Source: Streptomyces sp. NBC_01463 (GTDB taxonomy: Bacteria > Actinomycetota > Actinomycetes > Streptomycetales > Streptomycetaceae). Taken from it: 64,000 nt of DNA. Both the position numbers and the translations under genes were made by a program. Numbering within the stretch: the first letter of the stretch is position 1; every line of letters starts with the position of its first letter. The notes under the pieces were generated by a model. The model did no database searches, was not told where the DNA came from, and was given only the letters and a program-made list of their open reading frames with translations. Location of the stretch: assembly GCA_036227345.1 (NCBI GenBank), contig CP109468.1, forward strand, positions 8,618,001 through 8,682,000. Direction: 5' to 3'. Of the stretch, positions 8,672-19,226 are shown piece by piece.

Positions 8672-8725
8672 CTCGCCACCTCCCCTTCCCGCGTCCCGGA
8701 CGCACCCCGAACGGAGTTCACCCCC

Positions 8726-10306
8726 ATGCCCGCAGCCGACCTTCTCCTCACCGGCGCCCATGTCCGCACCCTCGATCCCGCCCTGCCGGAGGCGGCGGCC
8801 GTGGCCGTCCGGGACGGACTGATCGCGGCCGTCGGCGGCACCGAGGACATCGTCCGCGAATGGAGCGGACCAGGTACGGAGCGCATCGACCTCACCGGAG
8901 CCACGCTCGTGCCCGGCCTGGTCGACGCGCACAGCCACCCCGTGTGGGGACTCGAGATGGCGACCGGCACCGACCTGTCGGGTGTGAGGACACTCGAAGA
9001 ACTCCGGAAAGCCCTGCGCGATGCCCCACGGACCGACGGCTGGGTCATCGCCTGGGGGCTCGACCACAACGTGTTCGGAGGCCGCCGGATCGACCGCGAC
9101 CTGGTCGAGGACGAACTCGGCGGCGCGCCCGCGTTCATCCGCTTCTACGACGGACACTCCGCTCTGGCGAGCGCGGCCGCCCTGGGCGCGGCGGGGATCA
9201 CCGGGCCGCGCTCCTTCGACCAGCGCGCCGAGATCGTCTGCGACGCGGACGGCCGTCCCACCGGTCACCTGATCGAGCACGCCGCGATGGACCTGATGCT
9301 CGCCGCCGTCCCCCGCCCTTCCTTCGGCGAGCGCCGCACCGGGCTGCTCGCGCTGCTGTCGCAGATGGCGGCCACCGGACTGACCGGCGCACACGTCATG
9401 GACATGGGGCACGGCGACGTGCCCGAGCTGCTCGCGTCGGTGGAGGACGAGGCGGTCCTGCCGCTGCGGCTGCGTCTCGCGCCCTGGTGCATGCCCGGTA
9501 CGGGCAAGGACGGTCTGGACGAACTGATCGCCCTCCAGCGGGAGGCCGGGCGGCACTGGCGGGTCGGCGGGGTCAAGTTCTTCATGGACGGCACCGTGGA
9601 GGGCGGCACCGCCTGGCTGGAGCACGCCGACTGCCACGGGCAGGGCACGGACGCCTTCTGGCCCGATCCCCGCGCGTACTCCGACGCCGTGCGGTACCTG
9701 CACGCGGCCGGTGTCGGAACCGCCACCCACGCCATCGGTGACGCGGCCGTCCGGCATGTCCTGGACACCGTCGAGTCCCTCGGCGCGGGCGGCGCGGGCA
9801 GGCACCGGATCGAACACATCGAGACGGTGCCCGACGACACGATCCCCCGGTTCGCGGCGCTCGGCGTCGCCGCCTCCATGCAGCCGCCCCACACCGCCTA
9901 CACCCGGGGCGATCACGCGGACGAGTGGTCCAGGCGTCTCGGCTCCGACCGGGCGTCCCGTGCGTGGCGCATCCGCGACCTGCGGGACGCCGGCGCGGTG
10001 CTCGCCCTGGGTTCGGACTGGCCGATCGCGCACTACGACGTCCGCCGGGTCCTGTCCATGGCGCAGGCCCCGCAGGGTGCCGCGGGCTCCCGGCGGGGGC
10101 TCACCGGCCTGATGGCCCTGGAAGGCTGCACCTCACACGCGGCGCTCGCCGCCGGGGAGGAGGGCGGGCGTATCGCCCCGGGGCTGAGGGCGGACCTCAC
10201 GGCCTTCGGCGTGGACCCGGTCACCGCGACCGCGGACGAGATCGCCGAGGCGCCGGTCCGCCTCACGACTGTCGGTGGGCATGTCACCCATCGCGGCGGC
10301 TGCTGA
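8726..10306 (+). CDS. Amidohydrolase family protein, YtcJ-like
   Basis: 526 residues of the metal-dependent amidohydrolase-3 type. It shows VDAHSHPVWGLE (the HxH metal ligands after the first barrel strand, about residues 68-79), GGVKFFMDGTVEGGTAWLEH (about 281-300, with the barrel lysine), ATHAIGDAAV and RHRIEHIETV (later histidines), and LALGSDWPIAHYD near the end, whose Asp normally activates water. Length and motif order fit YtcJ/amidohydrolase-3. There is no signal peptide, so it is cytoplasmic. It probably hydrolyses the amide-containing substrate brought in by the upstream permease. Confidence 0.87.
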   Translation: MPAADLLLTGAHVRTLDPALPEAAAVAVRDGLIAAVGGTEDIVREWSGPGTERIDLTGATLVPGLVDAHSHPVWGLEMATGTDLSGVRTLEELRKALRDAPRTDGWVIAWGLDHNVFGGRRIDRDLVEDELGGAPAFIRFYDGHSALASAAALGAAGITGPRSFDQRAEIVCDADGRPTGHLIEHAAMDLMLAAVPRPSFGERRTGLLALLSQMAATGLTGAHVMDMGHGDVPELLASVEDEAVLPLRLRLAPWCMPGTGKDGLDELIALQREAGRHWRVGGVKFFMDGTVEGGTAWLEHADCHGQGTDAFWPDPRAYSDAVRYLHAAGVGTATHAIGDAAVRHVLDTVESLGAGGAGRHRIEHIETVPDDTIPRFAALGVAASMQPPHTAYTRGDHADEWSRRLGSDRASRAWRIRDLRDAGAVLALGSDWPIAHYDVRRVLSMAQAPQGAAGSRRGLTGLMALEGCTSHAALAAGEEGGRIAPGLRADLTAFGVDPVTATADEIAEAPVRLTTVGGHVTHRGGC

Positions 10307-10336
10307 GCACATCGGCCGGGTCACCGGGTGATGTGC
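10307..10336. terminator. Possible weak terminator between converging genes
   Basis: GCACATC at 10307-10313 and GATGTGC at 10330-10336 can pair across a 16-nt loop, between the amidohydrolase stop and the convergent gene ending at 10360. The stem is only 7 bp, so confidence is low. Confidence 0.3.
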
Positions 10337-10359
10337 CGCCTCGCGAGGGGTCGTGTCCG

Positions 10360-10677
10360 TCAGGTGCCTTCCGCCAGTTCTCCGCGGGCCTGTCCGTCGG
10401 TGGTGTCGTCCCTCGTCCCGGGCGGGACGAGGGACCGCCGCCCCAGCAGGCGCAGGGCGAGCAGTCCTCCGATGCCGGGAAGGAAGGCGCACCCCTTGGC
10501 TCCCGGCGGAGTGGGGGCAGGAGCGAGGAAGACGGTGACGATGACGGTGAGGTAGGCCGTGCCGTGGAGCAGGCCGCCGAGCGACGTGATCATTCCGGTG
10601 TGCACGGTGAACAGGTTGAGCAGCAGGAGCGCGAGGGACGAGGCTTCGACCGCGGCCGCGAAACGCAGAGTGCGCAT
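10360..10677 (-). CDS. Small DUF3817-like membrane protein
   Basis: 105 residues from the ATG at 10677, which lies 5 bp after the stop of the preceding minus-strand gene. It has three hydrophobic segments (residues about 6-25, 30-55, 65-80). The pattern EASSLALLLLNLF then GGLLHGTAYLTVI resembles DUF3817 integral membrane proteins, whose role is unknown. It is in an operon with the DUF2269-like gene and divergent from a PadR regulator, so the pair is probably switched by PadR. Confidence 0.65.
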   Translation of the reverse strand: MRTLRFAAAVEASSLALLLLNLFTVHTGMITSLGGLLHGTAYLTVIVTVFLAPAPTPPGAKGCAFLPGIGGLLALRLLGRRSLVPPGTRDDTTDGQARGELAEGT

Positions 10678-10682
10678 ACCGG

Positions 10683-11147
10683 TCAGGCTCCCGTCGTGGA
10701 GCCGGGGCGAACGATCATCAGCACGACGACGGCGGCCCACAGCAGGTTGAACATTCCCGTGGTCATGGAGAGGCGCGCCGCCGCCGGGCGCAGCTCCGGT
10801 GCGGCCTCCGCGGGTTGACCGAGCAGCCGGGCCTGTCCGGGCAGGACCACCGTGATCAGCAGTGCCCCGGCGGCAGCCGTGAGCGCGATCGAGGTCAGGA
10901 GCCAGGCGTCGGCCAGGACGCCCATCCGGGCCCCGGTGGCGACGCCCAGGACCGGGACGGCGATGCCGACGACCGCGTACCCGCGGCAGAGCCTGTGCAG
11001 GAACGCGGCTGTCCCGCCGTCGGACTCCCGCGCGTCACCGCCTGCCGACTGCCTTGCGTAGCGCGGGAACATCGAGGCTGCGACGGTGATCGGTCCGATC
11101 GTCAGGATCGCGGCCAGCACATGCAGCGAGAGCAGCACCTTGGTCAC
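10683..11147 (-). CDS. DUF2269-like integral membrane protein
   Basis: 154 residues from GTG 11147, chosen because GAAGGGA lies 5-6 nt upstream; longer in-frame starts would run over the operator-like repeats. Four hydrophobic helices are visible (VLLSLHVLAAILTIGPITVA, then segments near residues 60, 90 and 135). The first helix with its H and GP resembles DUF2269 membrane proteins. It is first in a two-gene minus-strand operon and divergent from padR. Its function is unknown. Confidence 0.7.
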   Translation of the reverse strand: MTKVLLSLHVLAAILTIGPITVAASMFPRYARQSAGGDARESDGGTAAFLHRLCRGYAVVGIAVPVLGVATGARMGVLADAWLLTSIALTAAAGALLITVVLPGQARLLGQPAEAAPELRPAAARLSMTTGMFNLLWAAVVVLMIVRPGSTTGA

Positions 11148-11171
11148 AAGGGTCCCTTCATGGATTTGCTG

Positions 11172-11190
11172 CCAATGGATTGGCTTCCAA
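11172..11190. promoter_or_regulatory. Candidate PadR operator, overlapping inverted repeats
   Basis: Two overlapping symmetric elements sit between the divergent genes: CCAATGGATTGG (11172-11183, perfect) and TTGGCTTCCAA (11180-11190, perfect around a 3-nt centre). PadR proteins bind short dyads near their own and target promoters. This location, 25 bp before the membrane-gene start and 47 bp before padR, is right for that. Binding is inferred. Confidence 0.5.
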
Positions 11191-11236
11191 CCTATAAGTA
11201 GCACGCCGTGACGCCGTTTAGGTAGGCTGCCTGACT

Positions 11237-11578
11237 ATGAAGACGGATGCGGTACGCGGCCACCTGGACGGACTGCTGCTGTCCGTACTGGAATCGGGCC
11301 CCCTGCACGGCTACGCGATCATCGCCGCGGTCCAGGAGCGCAGCGGCGGTGTGCTGGAGCTGCGCAAGGGCACGATCTACCCCACCCTCAACCGGCTTGA
11401 GCGGATCGGGCTGCTGAGCAGTGTCTGGGAGTCGGTGGGTGAACGCCGCCGGCGCTGCTACCGGCTCACCGACGCCGGACGGCGCAGCCTGGCGACCGAA
11501 CGGACCCTGTGGCGGGAGTTCACCGCGGCGATCGGCTCGGTCCTGGAACCCGCCCCCGCCCCCGGACACGCCACGTGA
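11237..11578 (+). CDS. PadR-family transcriptional regulator
   Basis: 113 residues. The winged helix-turn-helix reads LLLSVLESGPLHGYAIIAAV then GTIYPTLNRLERIGLLSS and RRRCYRLTDAGRRSL, the diagnostic order of PadR proteins (GYxI..., GTIYPxLxRLE, YxLTxxGxxxL). It is a subfamily-2 sized protein with a short dimerisation tail. The stop overlaps the GTG of the next gene (GTGA at 11575-11578), a pairing often seen in which the second gene encodes a membrane protein. The divergent membrane genes and the inverted repeats at 11172-11190 are its likely targets. Confidence 0.92.
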   Translation: MKTDAVRGHLDGLLLSVLESGPLHGYAIIAAVQERSGGVLELRKGTIYPTLNRLERIGLLSSVWESVGERRRRCYRLTDAGRRSLATERTLWREFTAAIGSVLEPAPAPGHAT

Positions 11579-12255
11579 AGGCGTCGGAGCCTCCGGCCGG
11601 CGACCCCGTCGAGACCCACCTCGCGGACCTGGCGGCGAGACTGCACGGCCCGGCCCGGCTCAAGGCCCGGATGGTGGACGAGCTGCGCGAAGGCCTCCTG
11701 GATGCCGCGCGGGAACTGTCGCCCGATGCCGAACCCGGCCGGGAGGCGGCACGCCGGGCGATCCGCGAGTTCGGCACCGTGGCCGAACTGGCCCCCAGCT
11801 TCCAGTACGAACTGACCGTCACTCAGGCCCGTCACACCGCACGTACCGTCATGCTGATCGTCCCGTGCCTGCTGGTGTGCTGGTCCCTGGTCGAGCTCTC
11901 CACCCGCGTGGAGGGTCACGGACTGCCCGGCTCGCTCCAGGTGGCCGTCGCGCATCTCGGCGGCCTCTCGGCCCTCACCGCACTGCCCGCGGCCGTGTTC
12001 CTCTCCGCCACTGGCTCGCTGGGCCGCCGGCTGCGCCTCCCGCAACGACTGCCTCTCGTGGTCGCCTGGTCGGGAACCGCCGCGGCGGTCGCCCTCGGAC
12101 TGAGCGCCCTGACGCTCGTCGCAGCCGCCGTGATCGCCGGTGACTGGCCCCTGACCGCGGCCGCCTGTCTGATCGTCATCGCCCTCCACGCGCGTGTCGC
12201 CACGTCCGCACGCGTGTGCCGCCGGTGCGCGCGCCTGCCTGTCACCGCCCCCTGA
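11575..12255 (+). CDS. Membrane protein with permease-prefix/DUF1700-type N-terminus
   Basis: 226 residues from the GTG overlapping the PadR stop. The first 80 residues form a soluble helical part (ETHLADLAARLHGPARLKAR, then LREGLLDAARELSPDAEPGR and REFGTVAELAPSFQYEL) of the kind found at the start of PadR-linked permeases. Four transmembrane helices follow (about residues 83-103, 120-142, 155-185 and 188-205). It ends in a basic, Cys-containing tail. Its role is unknown; genetic coupling suggests it is part of the response governed by PadR. Confidence 0.75.
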   Translation: MKASEPPAGDPVETHLADLAARLHGPARLKARMVDELREGLLDAARELSPDAEPGREAARRAIREFGTVAELAPSFQYELTVTQARHTARTVMLIVPCLLVCWSLVELSTRVEGHGLPGSLQVAVAHLGGLSALTALPAAVFLSATGSLGRRLRLPQRLPLVVAWSGTAAAVALGLSALTLVAAAVIAGDWPLTAAACLIVIALHARVATSARVCRRCARLPVTAP

Positions 12256-12269
12256 CGAGCGGACCGGGC

Positions 12270-12300
12270 GGGCCGGAGCGCGGTTCCCGGAATCCGGCCC
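12270..12300 (+). terminator. Possible weak terminator after the PadR operon
   Basis: GGGCCGG at 12270-12276 and CCGGCCC at 12294-12300 form a 7-bp stem with a 17-nt loop, 15 bp after the stop. The position is suitable but the stem is short. Confidence 0.3.
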
Positions 12301-12393
12301 GAGCCGCCGTACATGCATGGCGATTATCAGGCAACACGAAGGACAACTCGTCGACGTCACCGGCTGGTCGACGACACCGAACCAGGAGGCACC

Positions 12394-12591
12394 ATGCCGC
12401 TCACGTTCCGCAAGAGCTTCAGGATCCTTCCGGGTGTGACCCTCAACATCAACCGCAAGTCGTGGTCGATCACGACAGGTGGCAAGCACGGTCCACGACG
12501 GACCCGGAGCAGCACCGGCCGGCGCACGACGTCGATGAATCTGCCGGGCCCCTTCGGCTGGCGCCGCACCACCCGTGCAAGCCGTCACTGA
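12394..12591 (+). CDS. Small DUF4236 protein
   Basis: 65 residues starting at ATG 12394, with a perfect AGGAGG at 12384-12389. The sequence FRKSFRILPGVTLNINRKSW followed by SITTGG matches the short DUF4236 domain (xFRKSxxIxPGVRLNxSKxGxSxSxG). The basic, Ser/Thr-rich tail is normal for stand-alone members. The function of the family is unknown. The gene is alone between the PadR operon and the secreted propeller gene. Confidence 0.75.
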   Translation: MPLTFRKSFRILPGVTLNINRKSWSITTGGKHGPRRTRSSTGRRTTSMNLPGPFGWRRTTRASRH

Positions 12592-12818
12592 GCGGAGCGG
12601 GCGTGCGCAGGCCGGCGGCACCACCCCGGTCCCGGTCGAGTCGGCCGGACCCCCGGGTGCCGCGCCGGCATGACGCACGCCCCGCCCCCGCGGGTCGGTA
12701 TGCCGGATCGCCCTGGGCCGCGCCCCGCACCTCTGAGTCCGAACGCATGTGAACGTTCTGTGGGGGTAATGGGCCGTTGTCATCCGAACCGGGTGGCAAC
12801 TGACCAGGGGGTACCTCG

Positions 12819-14075
12819 TTGAATGCAACAACGCGCCGTTTGCGTACGAGACTTGGCGTGATGACTCTCGCCGCCGTCACACTGCTCACCTTCACGGGTT
12901 CTCCACGGGCGGCGTCGGCCCCGGTGCCGGGCAGGACCGCCACCACGGCCGAGCTGACGGATGCGACGCTCGGCTACCGCGCGAACGGCCGGGCCGACGG
13001 CCTTGTCGCGGGAGCCACAGCGGCCCCTCCGTACACCAAGCTGTGGTCACGGGACTTCGGGACCGTCGTCTCCGCGCCCGTCGCCGTTGGCGACAAGGTG
13101 TACGCGGTCGTCAACGCCGACGACGGCACCGAGGGCGGCCCGCGCATGATGCTCGTCGGAGTCGACGCCGCCACCGGCAAGGACCTGTGGCCCGCCGTCT
13201 CACTGGAACAGAACGAGCCCCAGGCGGGGGTGGCGTACGGGGGAGGTCTGCTGTACACGCAGACGTCCCGCGGCACGATCGCCGCGTGGGACCCGGCCAC
13301 CGGGAAGCCGAAGTGGTCGGTGACCATCGGCTCGGCGTCCATGCAGTACCCGCCCGTCTGGTACGACGGACTGCTCTACCTCCAGGACGGCCGCGGCACG
13401 GCCCTGGCGCTCCGCGCCGACACCGGAGCCCAGGCGTGGACGGCGACCCTTTCGGAGTGGTCCTGGGCCCCGACCGTGGTCGACGCCTCCGGGGTCTGGA
13501 TCGGGTTCGACAGCATCGCGTGGCACCACCTCGACCTCAAGACCGGTGCTGAGCTGCACCGCTTCCACGTGCCGGACGTCTGGGGCGCGTACGGCAACCC
13601 GGTCGTTCTGGGCGCCGGTGCGGCATGGGTGCGCAGCAATGACAGTGACGACCAGACGGTCACCGCCTACGACGAGAAGACCGGCGCCGAAGTGCGGAAG
13701 CTGCCCGCGGACGCGACTCCCGTCTTCGGCCCGGGCCGCGTGTACACCGCGCATCTGGGCAAGGTCAGTGCGCGCAGCACCACTACGTACAAGGCCGCCT
13801 GGACCTATACGAGTTCGGTGGCAGCGGCCACGGTGCGCCTCGTGGCCAACGGATACGTGTACGTGGACGACGCCGACGGCCGCCTCGTCGTGCTCGACCA
13901 GAAGACCGGCAAGGTCGCGTGGTCGTACCGGCGCTACCCCGCGCCCGCGCCCACGTCCAACATCATCGCCGAGGACGACGGGCGCGGCTTCGTCGTTCCC
14001 GGCATCTCCACGGCCAAGGGCCGGCTCTTCGTACCCGGAGCCGATGGCACGCTGATCGCGTTCCGCAAGAAGTAG
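12819..14075 (+). CDS. Secreted PQQ-like beta-propeller repeat protein
   Basis: 418 residues. The N-terminus RRLRTRLGVMTLAAVTLLTF ending in PRAASA is a Sec-type signal peptide (cleavage about residue 31). Repeats of about 40-50 residues carry the propeller signature, for example VGVDAATGKDLWPAVSL, AAWDPATGKPKWSVTI, ALRADTGAQAWTATL, TAYDEKTGAEVRKL and VVLDQKTGKVAWSYRR. That is the A-x-D-x-x-T-G-x-x-x-W pattern of PQQ-like/BamB-type blades. No catalytic PQQ-dehydrogenase residues are visible, so it is probably a binding or scaffold protein outside the membrane. The TTG start at 12819 is the only one that keeps the whole basic n-region. Confidence 0.8.
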   Translation: MNATTRRLRTRLGVMTLAAVTLLTFTGSPRAASAPVPGRTATTAELTDATLGYRANGRADGLVAGATAAPPYTKLWSRDFGTVVSAPVAVGDKVYAVVNADDGTEGGPRMMLVGVDAATGKDLWPAVSLEQNEPQAGVAYGGGLLYTQTSRGTIAAWDPATGKPKWSVTIGSASMQYPPVWYDGLLYLQDGRGTALALRADTGAQAWTATLSEWSWAPTVVDASGVWIGFDSIAWHHLDLKTGAELHRFHVPDVWGAYGNPVVLGAGAAWVRSNDSDDQTVTAYDEKTGAEVRKLPADATPVFGPGRVYTAHLGKVSARSTTTYKAAWTYTSSVAAATVRLVANGYVYVDDADGRLVVLDQKTGKVAWSYRRYPAPAPTSNIIAEDDGRGFVVPGISTAKGRLFVPGADGTLIAFRKK

Positions 14076-14088
14076 GGCGTCGCGCACC

Positions 14089-14129
14089 ACATCGAGGCGG
14101 GGTGCCGACCGGCGCCCCGCCTCCGATGT
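14089..14129. terminator. Long hairpin after the propeller gene
   Basis: ACATCGAGGCGGGGTGCC at 14089-14106 pairs with the segment 14111-14129 across a 4-nt GACC loop, with one bulge. It is 14 bp after the stop and also lies downstream of the convergent arsR-type gene, so it can serve both. Confidence 0.7.
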
Positions 14130-14209
14130 GCGAGTGCCTGCCGTGGCGGGAACCCGATGAACGCGCCAACCCGATGGATCCGGATTCGGCCGCTCGGCGG
14201 CGGACCCGC

Positions 14210-14590
14210 TCACGCCCCGGGTGTCCAGGCGGCCACCAGGTCGAGGAGGCCGGGGAAGCGGGCGTTGAGATCGTCGACGCGTACGTGGCTGCGGCGCTCG
14301 AGTCCGTACTGGCGCTGGCGTGTGACCCCCGCTTCCCGCAGTGCCTTGAAGTGGTGCGTGAGTGAGGACTTGGGCCGGTCCAGCCCGAACCAGCCGCAGG
14401 AATGGTCGAACTGCTCCGACTCCAGGAGGAGTTTGCGCACGATCGTCAGTCTCAACGGCTCGCTGAGCGCGCCCAGGACCGTCTCCAGCCGCAACTCCTC
14501 GATCGCCGGCTCGGGCAGGGGTCCGGGCAGACCGGGTGGCTCGGGGAACGCCTGATGAGTCACGGGCGAGGTGCTCGCTTTCGGAGGCAT
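14210..14590 (-). CDS. ArsR-family helix-turn-helix regulator
   Basis: 126 residues from ATG 14590, preceded by GGAG. The winged helix reads LGALSEPLRLTIVRKLLLES then CGWFGLDRPKSSLTHHFKAL and REAGVTRQRQYGLERRSHVR, the ArsR layout (SEPxRLxIl..., SxxSxHLxxLxxAGlv). CG in helix alpha-3 hints at a metal site, but the usual CxCxxC is absent, so it may sense something else. It is divergent from the MFS gene at 14689 and has two operator-like dyads in between. It is probably the repressor of that exporter and of itself. Confidence 0.88.
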   Translation of the reverse strand: MPPKASTSPVTHQAFPEPPGLPGPLPEPAIEELRLETVLGALSEPLRLTIVRKLLLESEQFDHSCGWFGLDRPKSSLTHHFKALREAGVTRQRQYGLERRSHVRVDDLNARFPGLLDLVAAWTPGA

Positions 14591-14617
14591 GGCCAACTCC
14601 CGATGGATCGATTCCTT

Positions 14618-14637
14618 AGTACGACTCCAATCGTACT
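14618..14637. promoter_or_regulatory. Candidate ArsR operator 1
   Basis: AGTACGA-CTCCAA-TCGTACT is a perfect 7-bp dyad with a 6-nt centre. It is closely related to the second dyad at 14643-14668; the two centres are 28 bp apart. It lies 28 bp from the ArsR-type start, where binding would block its own transcription. Confidence 0.6.
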
Positions 14638-14642
14638 GCATG

Positions 14643-14668
14643 CTAAGTTCGACTCAACTCGTACTTAG
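14643..14668. promoter_or_regulatory. Candidate ArsR operator 2
   Basis: CTAAGTTCGA (14643-14652) and TCGTACTTAG (14659-14668) form a 10-bp dyad with one mismatch around a 6-nt centre. It shares TCGA/TCGTACT elements and the CTCAA-type centre with operator 1. It ends 20 bp before the MFS start, in promoter territory. Confidence 0.6.
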
Positions 14669-14688
14669 GTGACTCGGGAGGAACAGTC

Positions 14689-15948
14689 ATGTCCAGATCT
14701 CCAGCCACACCTGTCCACACTCTCGGGGGCAGGGCCGGGGGCGGCTCCGGGGCCCGGGCCGACCGGGGTGCTGCTCCGACGTGGTGGGTGTGGCTGGCCG
14801 CATGGCCGGTGACGGCGGTCTTCGTCCTCTCGAATGCCGCGACACCGCTGTACGTGCTGTGGCAGCACGACATCGGCTTCTCCAAGGGGACCCTCACCGT
14901 CGTTTTCGCGTGCTACATCGTCGGCCTCATCGGCTCGCTCCTCGTCTGCGGTGTGGTCTCCGACCGGGTCGGGCGCAAGCCCGTTCTGCTGCCGGCGCTG
15001 GCGCTCGCTCTCGTCGCCTGCCTGCTCTTCGCGACCGCCGGAAGTGTGACCGCCCTGATCGCGGCCCGGCTGTTCACGGGCATGGCCGTAGGGGCGACCG
15101 TCTCGGCGGGAATGGCCGCGGTGACCGACGTGGCCGGTCCTGCACGCGCGCGGACCGCTGCTCTCATCGCCTCCTGCGCGATGGTCATCGGTGCCGGTCT
15201 CGGCCCGTTCCTGGCCGGTGTCCTGTCCGAGACGCTGCCCGCGCCGACCGTCACCGTGTTCGTCGTCGAGTGCGTGCTGCTCCTCACCGCCGTGCTGACC
15301 GTGCTGCGCATGCCGCTCAGTCGCCATGTGTCGCCCCCGAGGGGCGCCTGGGTGCGCATACCCGGTGTGCCGCGCGGTAGCGGCCGCCAACTCCTCATGG
15401 GAATTGCCGTGTTCGCGCCCGGCATCACCGCCACCTCCTTCGTTCTCTCGCTCGGCCCCTCGCTCCTGTCGGGCCTGCTGGGCACCACCAGCCGGATCGT
15501 CGCCGGTGCCATGGCGTTCGCCATGTTCCTCACGGCCGCCGGTGTGCAGTTCGCCGTTCAGCACCTGAGCCGGCGTCTCATCCTGGCCATGGGGGCGATC
15601 AGCACTGCGGCCGGCATGGCGATGCTGATCGTCGCCGTGCACACCTCGTCGGCACCGGTCCTCGTCACCTCGGCGCTGCTCGCCGGCGCAGGCCAGGGGC
15701 TGGGTCAGCTCGGCGGGCTGTCGCTGCTCAACTCCGCGGTCCCCTCCCGGCGTCTGGCGGAGGCCAACGCCGCTTTCAACGTGGGTGGTTATCTGCCGGC
15801 CGGCGTCCTTCCCGTGTCCGTCGGCTATCTCAGCGACGCGGTGGGCCTGACCGCCGGTGCCACGGTGTTCGGCGTGGTCCTCATGGGCCTCGCGGTCGTC
15901 GGAGGGCTGACCCTCGTCGGCCGGCGCCAGGCCGACGAGCCGTCCTGA
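14689..15948 (+). CDS. MFS transporter, multidrug-type
   Basis: 419 residues, 12 predicted helices after a 30-residue Gly/Ala-rich cytoplasmic start. Motif A follows TM2 (GVVSDRVGRKPVL, about residues 88-100), and TM4-TM5 read AARLFTGMAVGATVSAGMAA and ASCAMVIGAGLGPFLAG (motif C-like GxxxGPxxG, typical of drug/H+ antiporters). GGGAGGA lies 8 nt before ATG 14689. It is divergent from an ArsR-type regulator with paired operators, so efflux is probably induced by the substrate. The substrate is unknown. Confidence 0.85.
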   Translation: MSRSPATPVHTLGGRAGGGSGARADRGAAPTWWVWLAAWPVTAVFVLSNAATPLYVLWQHDIGFSKGTLTVVFACYIVGLIGSLLVCGVVSDRVGRKPVLLPALALALVACLLFATAGSVTALIAARLFTGMAVGATVSAGMAAVTDVAGPARARTAALIASCAMVIGAGLGPFLAGVLSETLPAPTVTVFVVECVLLLTAVLTVLRMPLSRHVSPPRGAWVRIPGVPRGSGRQLLMGIAVFAPGITATSFVLSLGPSLLSGLLGTTSRIVAGAMAFAMFLTAAGVQFAVQHLSRRLILAMGAISTAAGMAMLIVAVHTSSAPVLVTSALLAGAGQGLGQLGGLSLLNSAVPSRRLAEANAAFNVGGYLPAGVLPVSVGYLSDAVGLTAGATVFGVVLMGLAVVGGLTLVGRRQADEPS

Positions 15949-15994
15949 CGACAGGTGCGTACGGTGCTCCCGCGGTGAGCGGCGGGCCCGGCGC

Positions 15995-16027
15995 CCGCCC
16001 CGGCCGACCTCTCGTCGGCCGGGGCGG
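15995..16027. terminator. Bidirectional terminator between converging genes
   Basis: Perfect 14-bp stem: CCGCCCCGGCCGAC (15995-16008), CTCTC loop, GTCGGCCGGGGCGG (16014-16027). It sits between the ends of the MFS gene and of the endoglucanase gene and can stop transcription in both directions. Confidence 0.8.
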
Positions 16028-16045
16028 AAGCGGCACTCTGCCGCG

Positions 16046-18247
<2,202 letters not shown>

Positions 18248-18365
18248 TCATTGTCACTGGCGGCGCCTAGAGTCTTTTTCACTCGTCACGGTGCGTTGCC
18301 GCCGGCGGGTCTCATCAGCGTGCCGCCGGTTCGACGGCCGCTCGGATCAATGGGGAGAACAGCGC

Positions 18366-19226
18366 ATGGGGTGGGTTCCGGCGGGCGACTACGAAGTCGC
18401 TCTGGAAGCGGGCAAGGTGGTCTGCCGCAACGGGAAGGGACGGCGGCTGAAGTCGGTTCCGGCCAAACTGAAGGAGGACCCGGCGGTCGTCGGGCTCCGG
18501 CAGTTGACCGAGTGGCTGGAGCGGCACGAGCACCAGTGCCTGACCGACGTCGAGCAGTGGATGGTGCGTTCGCTGCCCGTCCCCACGGCGGTGCTCGCCC
18601 GCGTCTGGCCCGATCCGGCGTGGCAGGCGGCTCTGCGGGACGTGGTCGTCACGGGTGCGGACGGCGGGGTCGCCGGGTTCCTGCGCGATGTCGACCCGGA
18701 CCGCGGTCTCGGGCTCGTCGACCTGGACGGCGACACGGTCCGCATCACCCCGGACGTCGTCAGCGTGCCTCACCCGGTCCTCCTCGACGACCTCGACGAA
18801 CTGCGGGAGTTCGCGGTCGAACTGGGAGTCAGCCAGAACGTGGAGCAGTTGTTCCGCGAGGTGTGGCGCCGCCCGCCGGGCCTCGCCCCCGACACCACAT
18901 CCGTGGACACGTATGCCGGCGGCGTGTTCAAGGAACTGCGCTTCCTGCACGGCCGCGTCACCCAACTCGGATACCGGTCGCGCGGCGGATACGCGGTCTG
19001 CCCGGTCGTCGAGGACGGCGCCACCACCGAGGCACGTATCTGGATCGGTGAGCACGACGGGTACGACGCGTACGACACCGAGACGGGCCCCCTGGGCTGG
19101 ACCGACCCCTCGGGGCGCGCGCTGACGGTCGCCGAGGTCGGCCCCGTCACGTGGTCCGAGGGCATGCGCATGGCGGCGGCGCTCTACGCCGGCCGCGACG
19201 TGGAGAACGAGGAGCGGGCGGCATGA
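18366..19226 (+). CDS. DUF4132 protein (MolR/YehI C-terminal type)
   Basis: 286 residues from ATG 18366, with GGGGAG upstream. It contains a DUF4132-like stretch: PDPAWQAALRDVVV, GLGLVDLDGDTVRITP, VSVPHPVLLDDLDEL, then SQNVEQLFREVWR and the C-terminal SRGGYAVCPV/ARIWIGEH strands. In E. coli YehI (MolR) this domain is C-terminal to a much larger protein; here it stands nearly alone. It is the first gene of an operon of five, and its stop overlaps the next start (ATGA at 19223). A TAGAGT at about 18269 could be the operon's -10, but I see no matching -35. The molecular function of DUF4132 is not known to me. Confidence 0.75.
   Translation: MGWVPAGDYEVALEAGKVVCRNGKGRRLKSVPAKLKEDPAVVGLRQLTEWLERHEHQCLTDVEQWMVRSLPVPTAVLARVWPDPAWQAALRDVVVTGADGGVAGFLRDVDPDRGLGLVDLDGDTVRITPDVVSVPHPVLLDDLDELREFAVELGVSQNVEQLFREVWRRPPGLAPDTTSVDTYAGGVFKELRFLHGRVTQLGYRSRGGYAVCPVVEDGATTEARIWIGEHDGYDAYDTETGPLGWTDPSGRALTVAEVGPVTWSEGMRMAAALYAGRDVENEERAA

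Noticed and set aside
6407..10033. A 1,208-residue open frame on the minus strand
   Set aside because: It runs antisense through the permease and amidohydrolase genes and merges into the TetR gene in another frame. Its product is Gly/Arg/Glu/His-rich with no domain. This is the usual shadow of high third-position GC.
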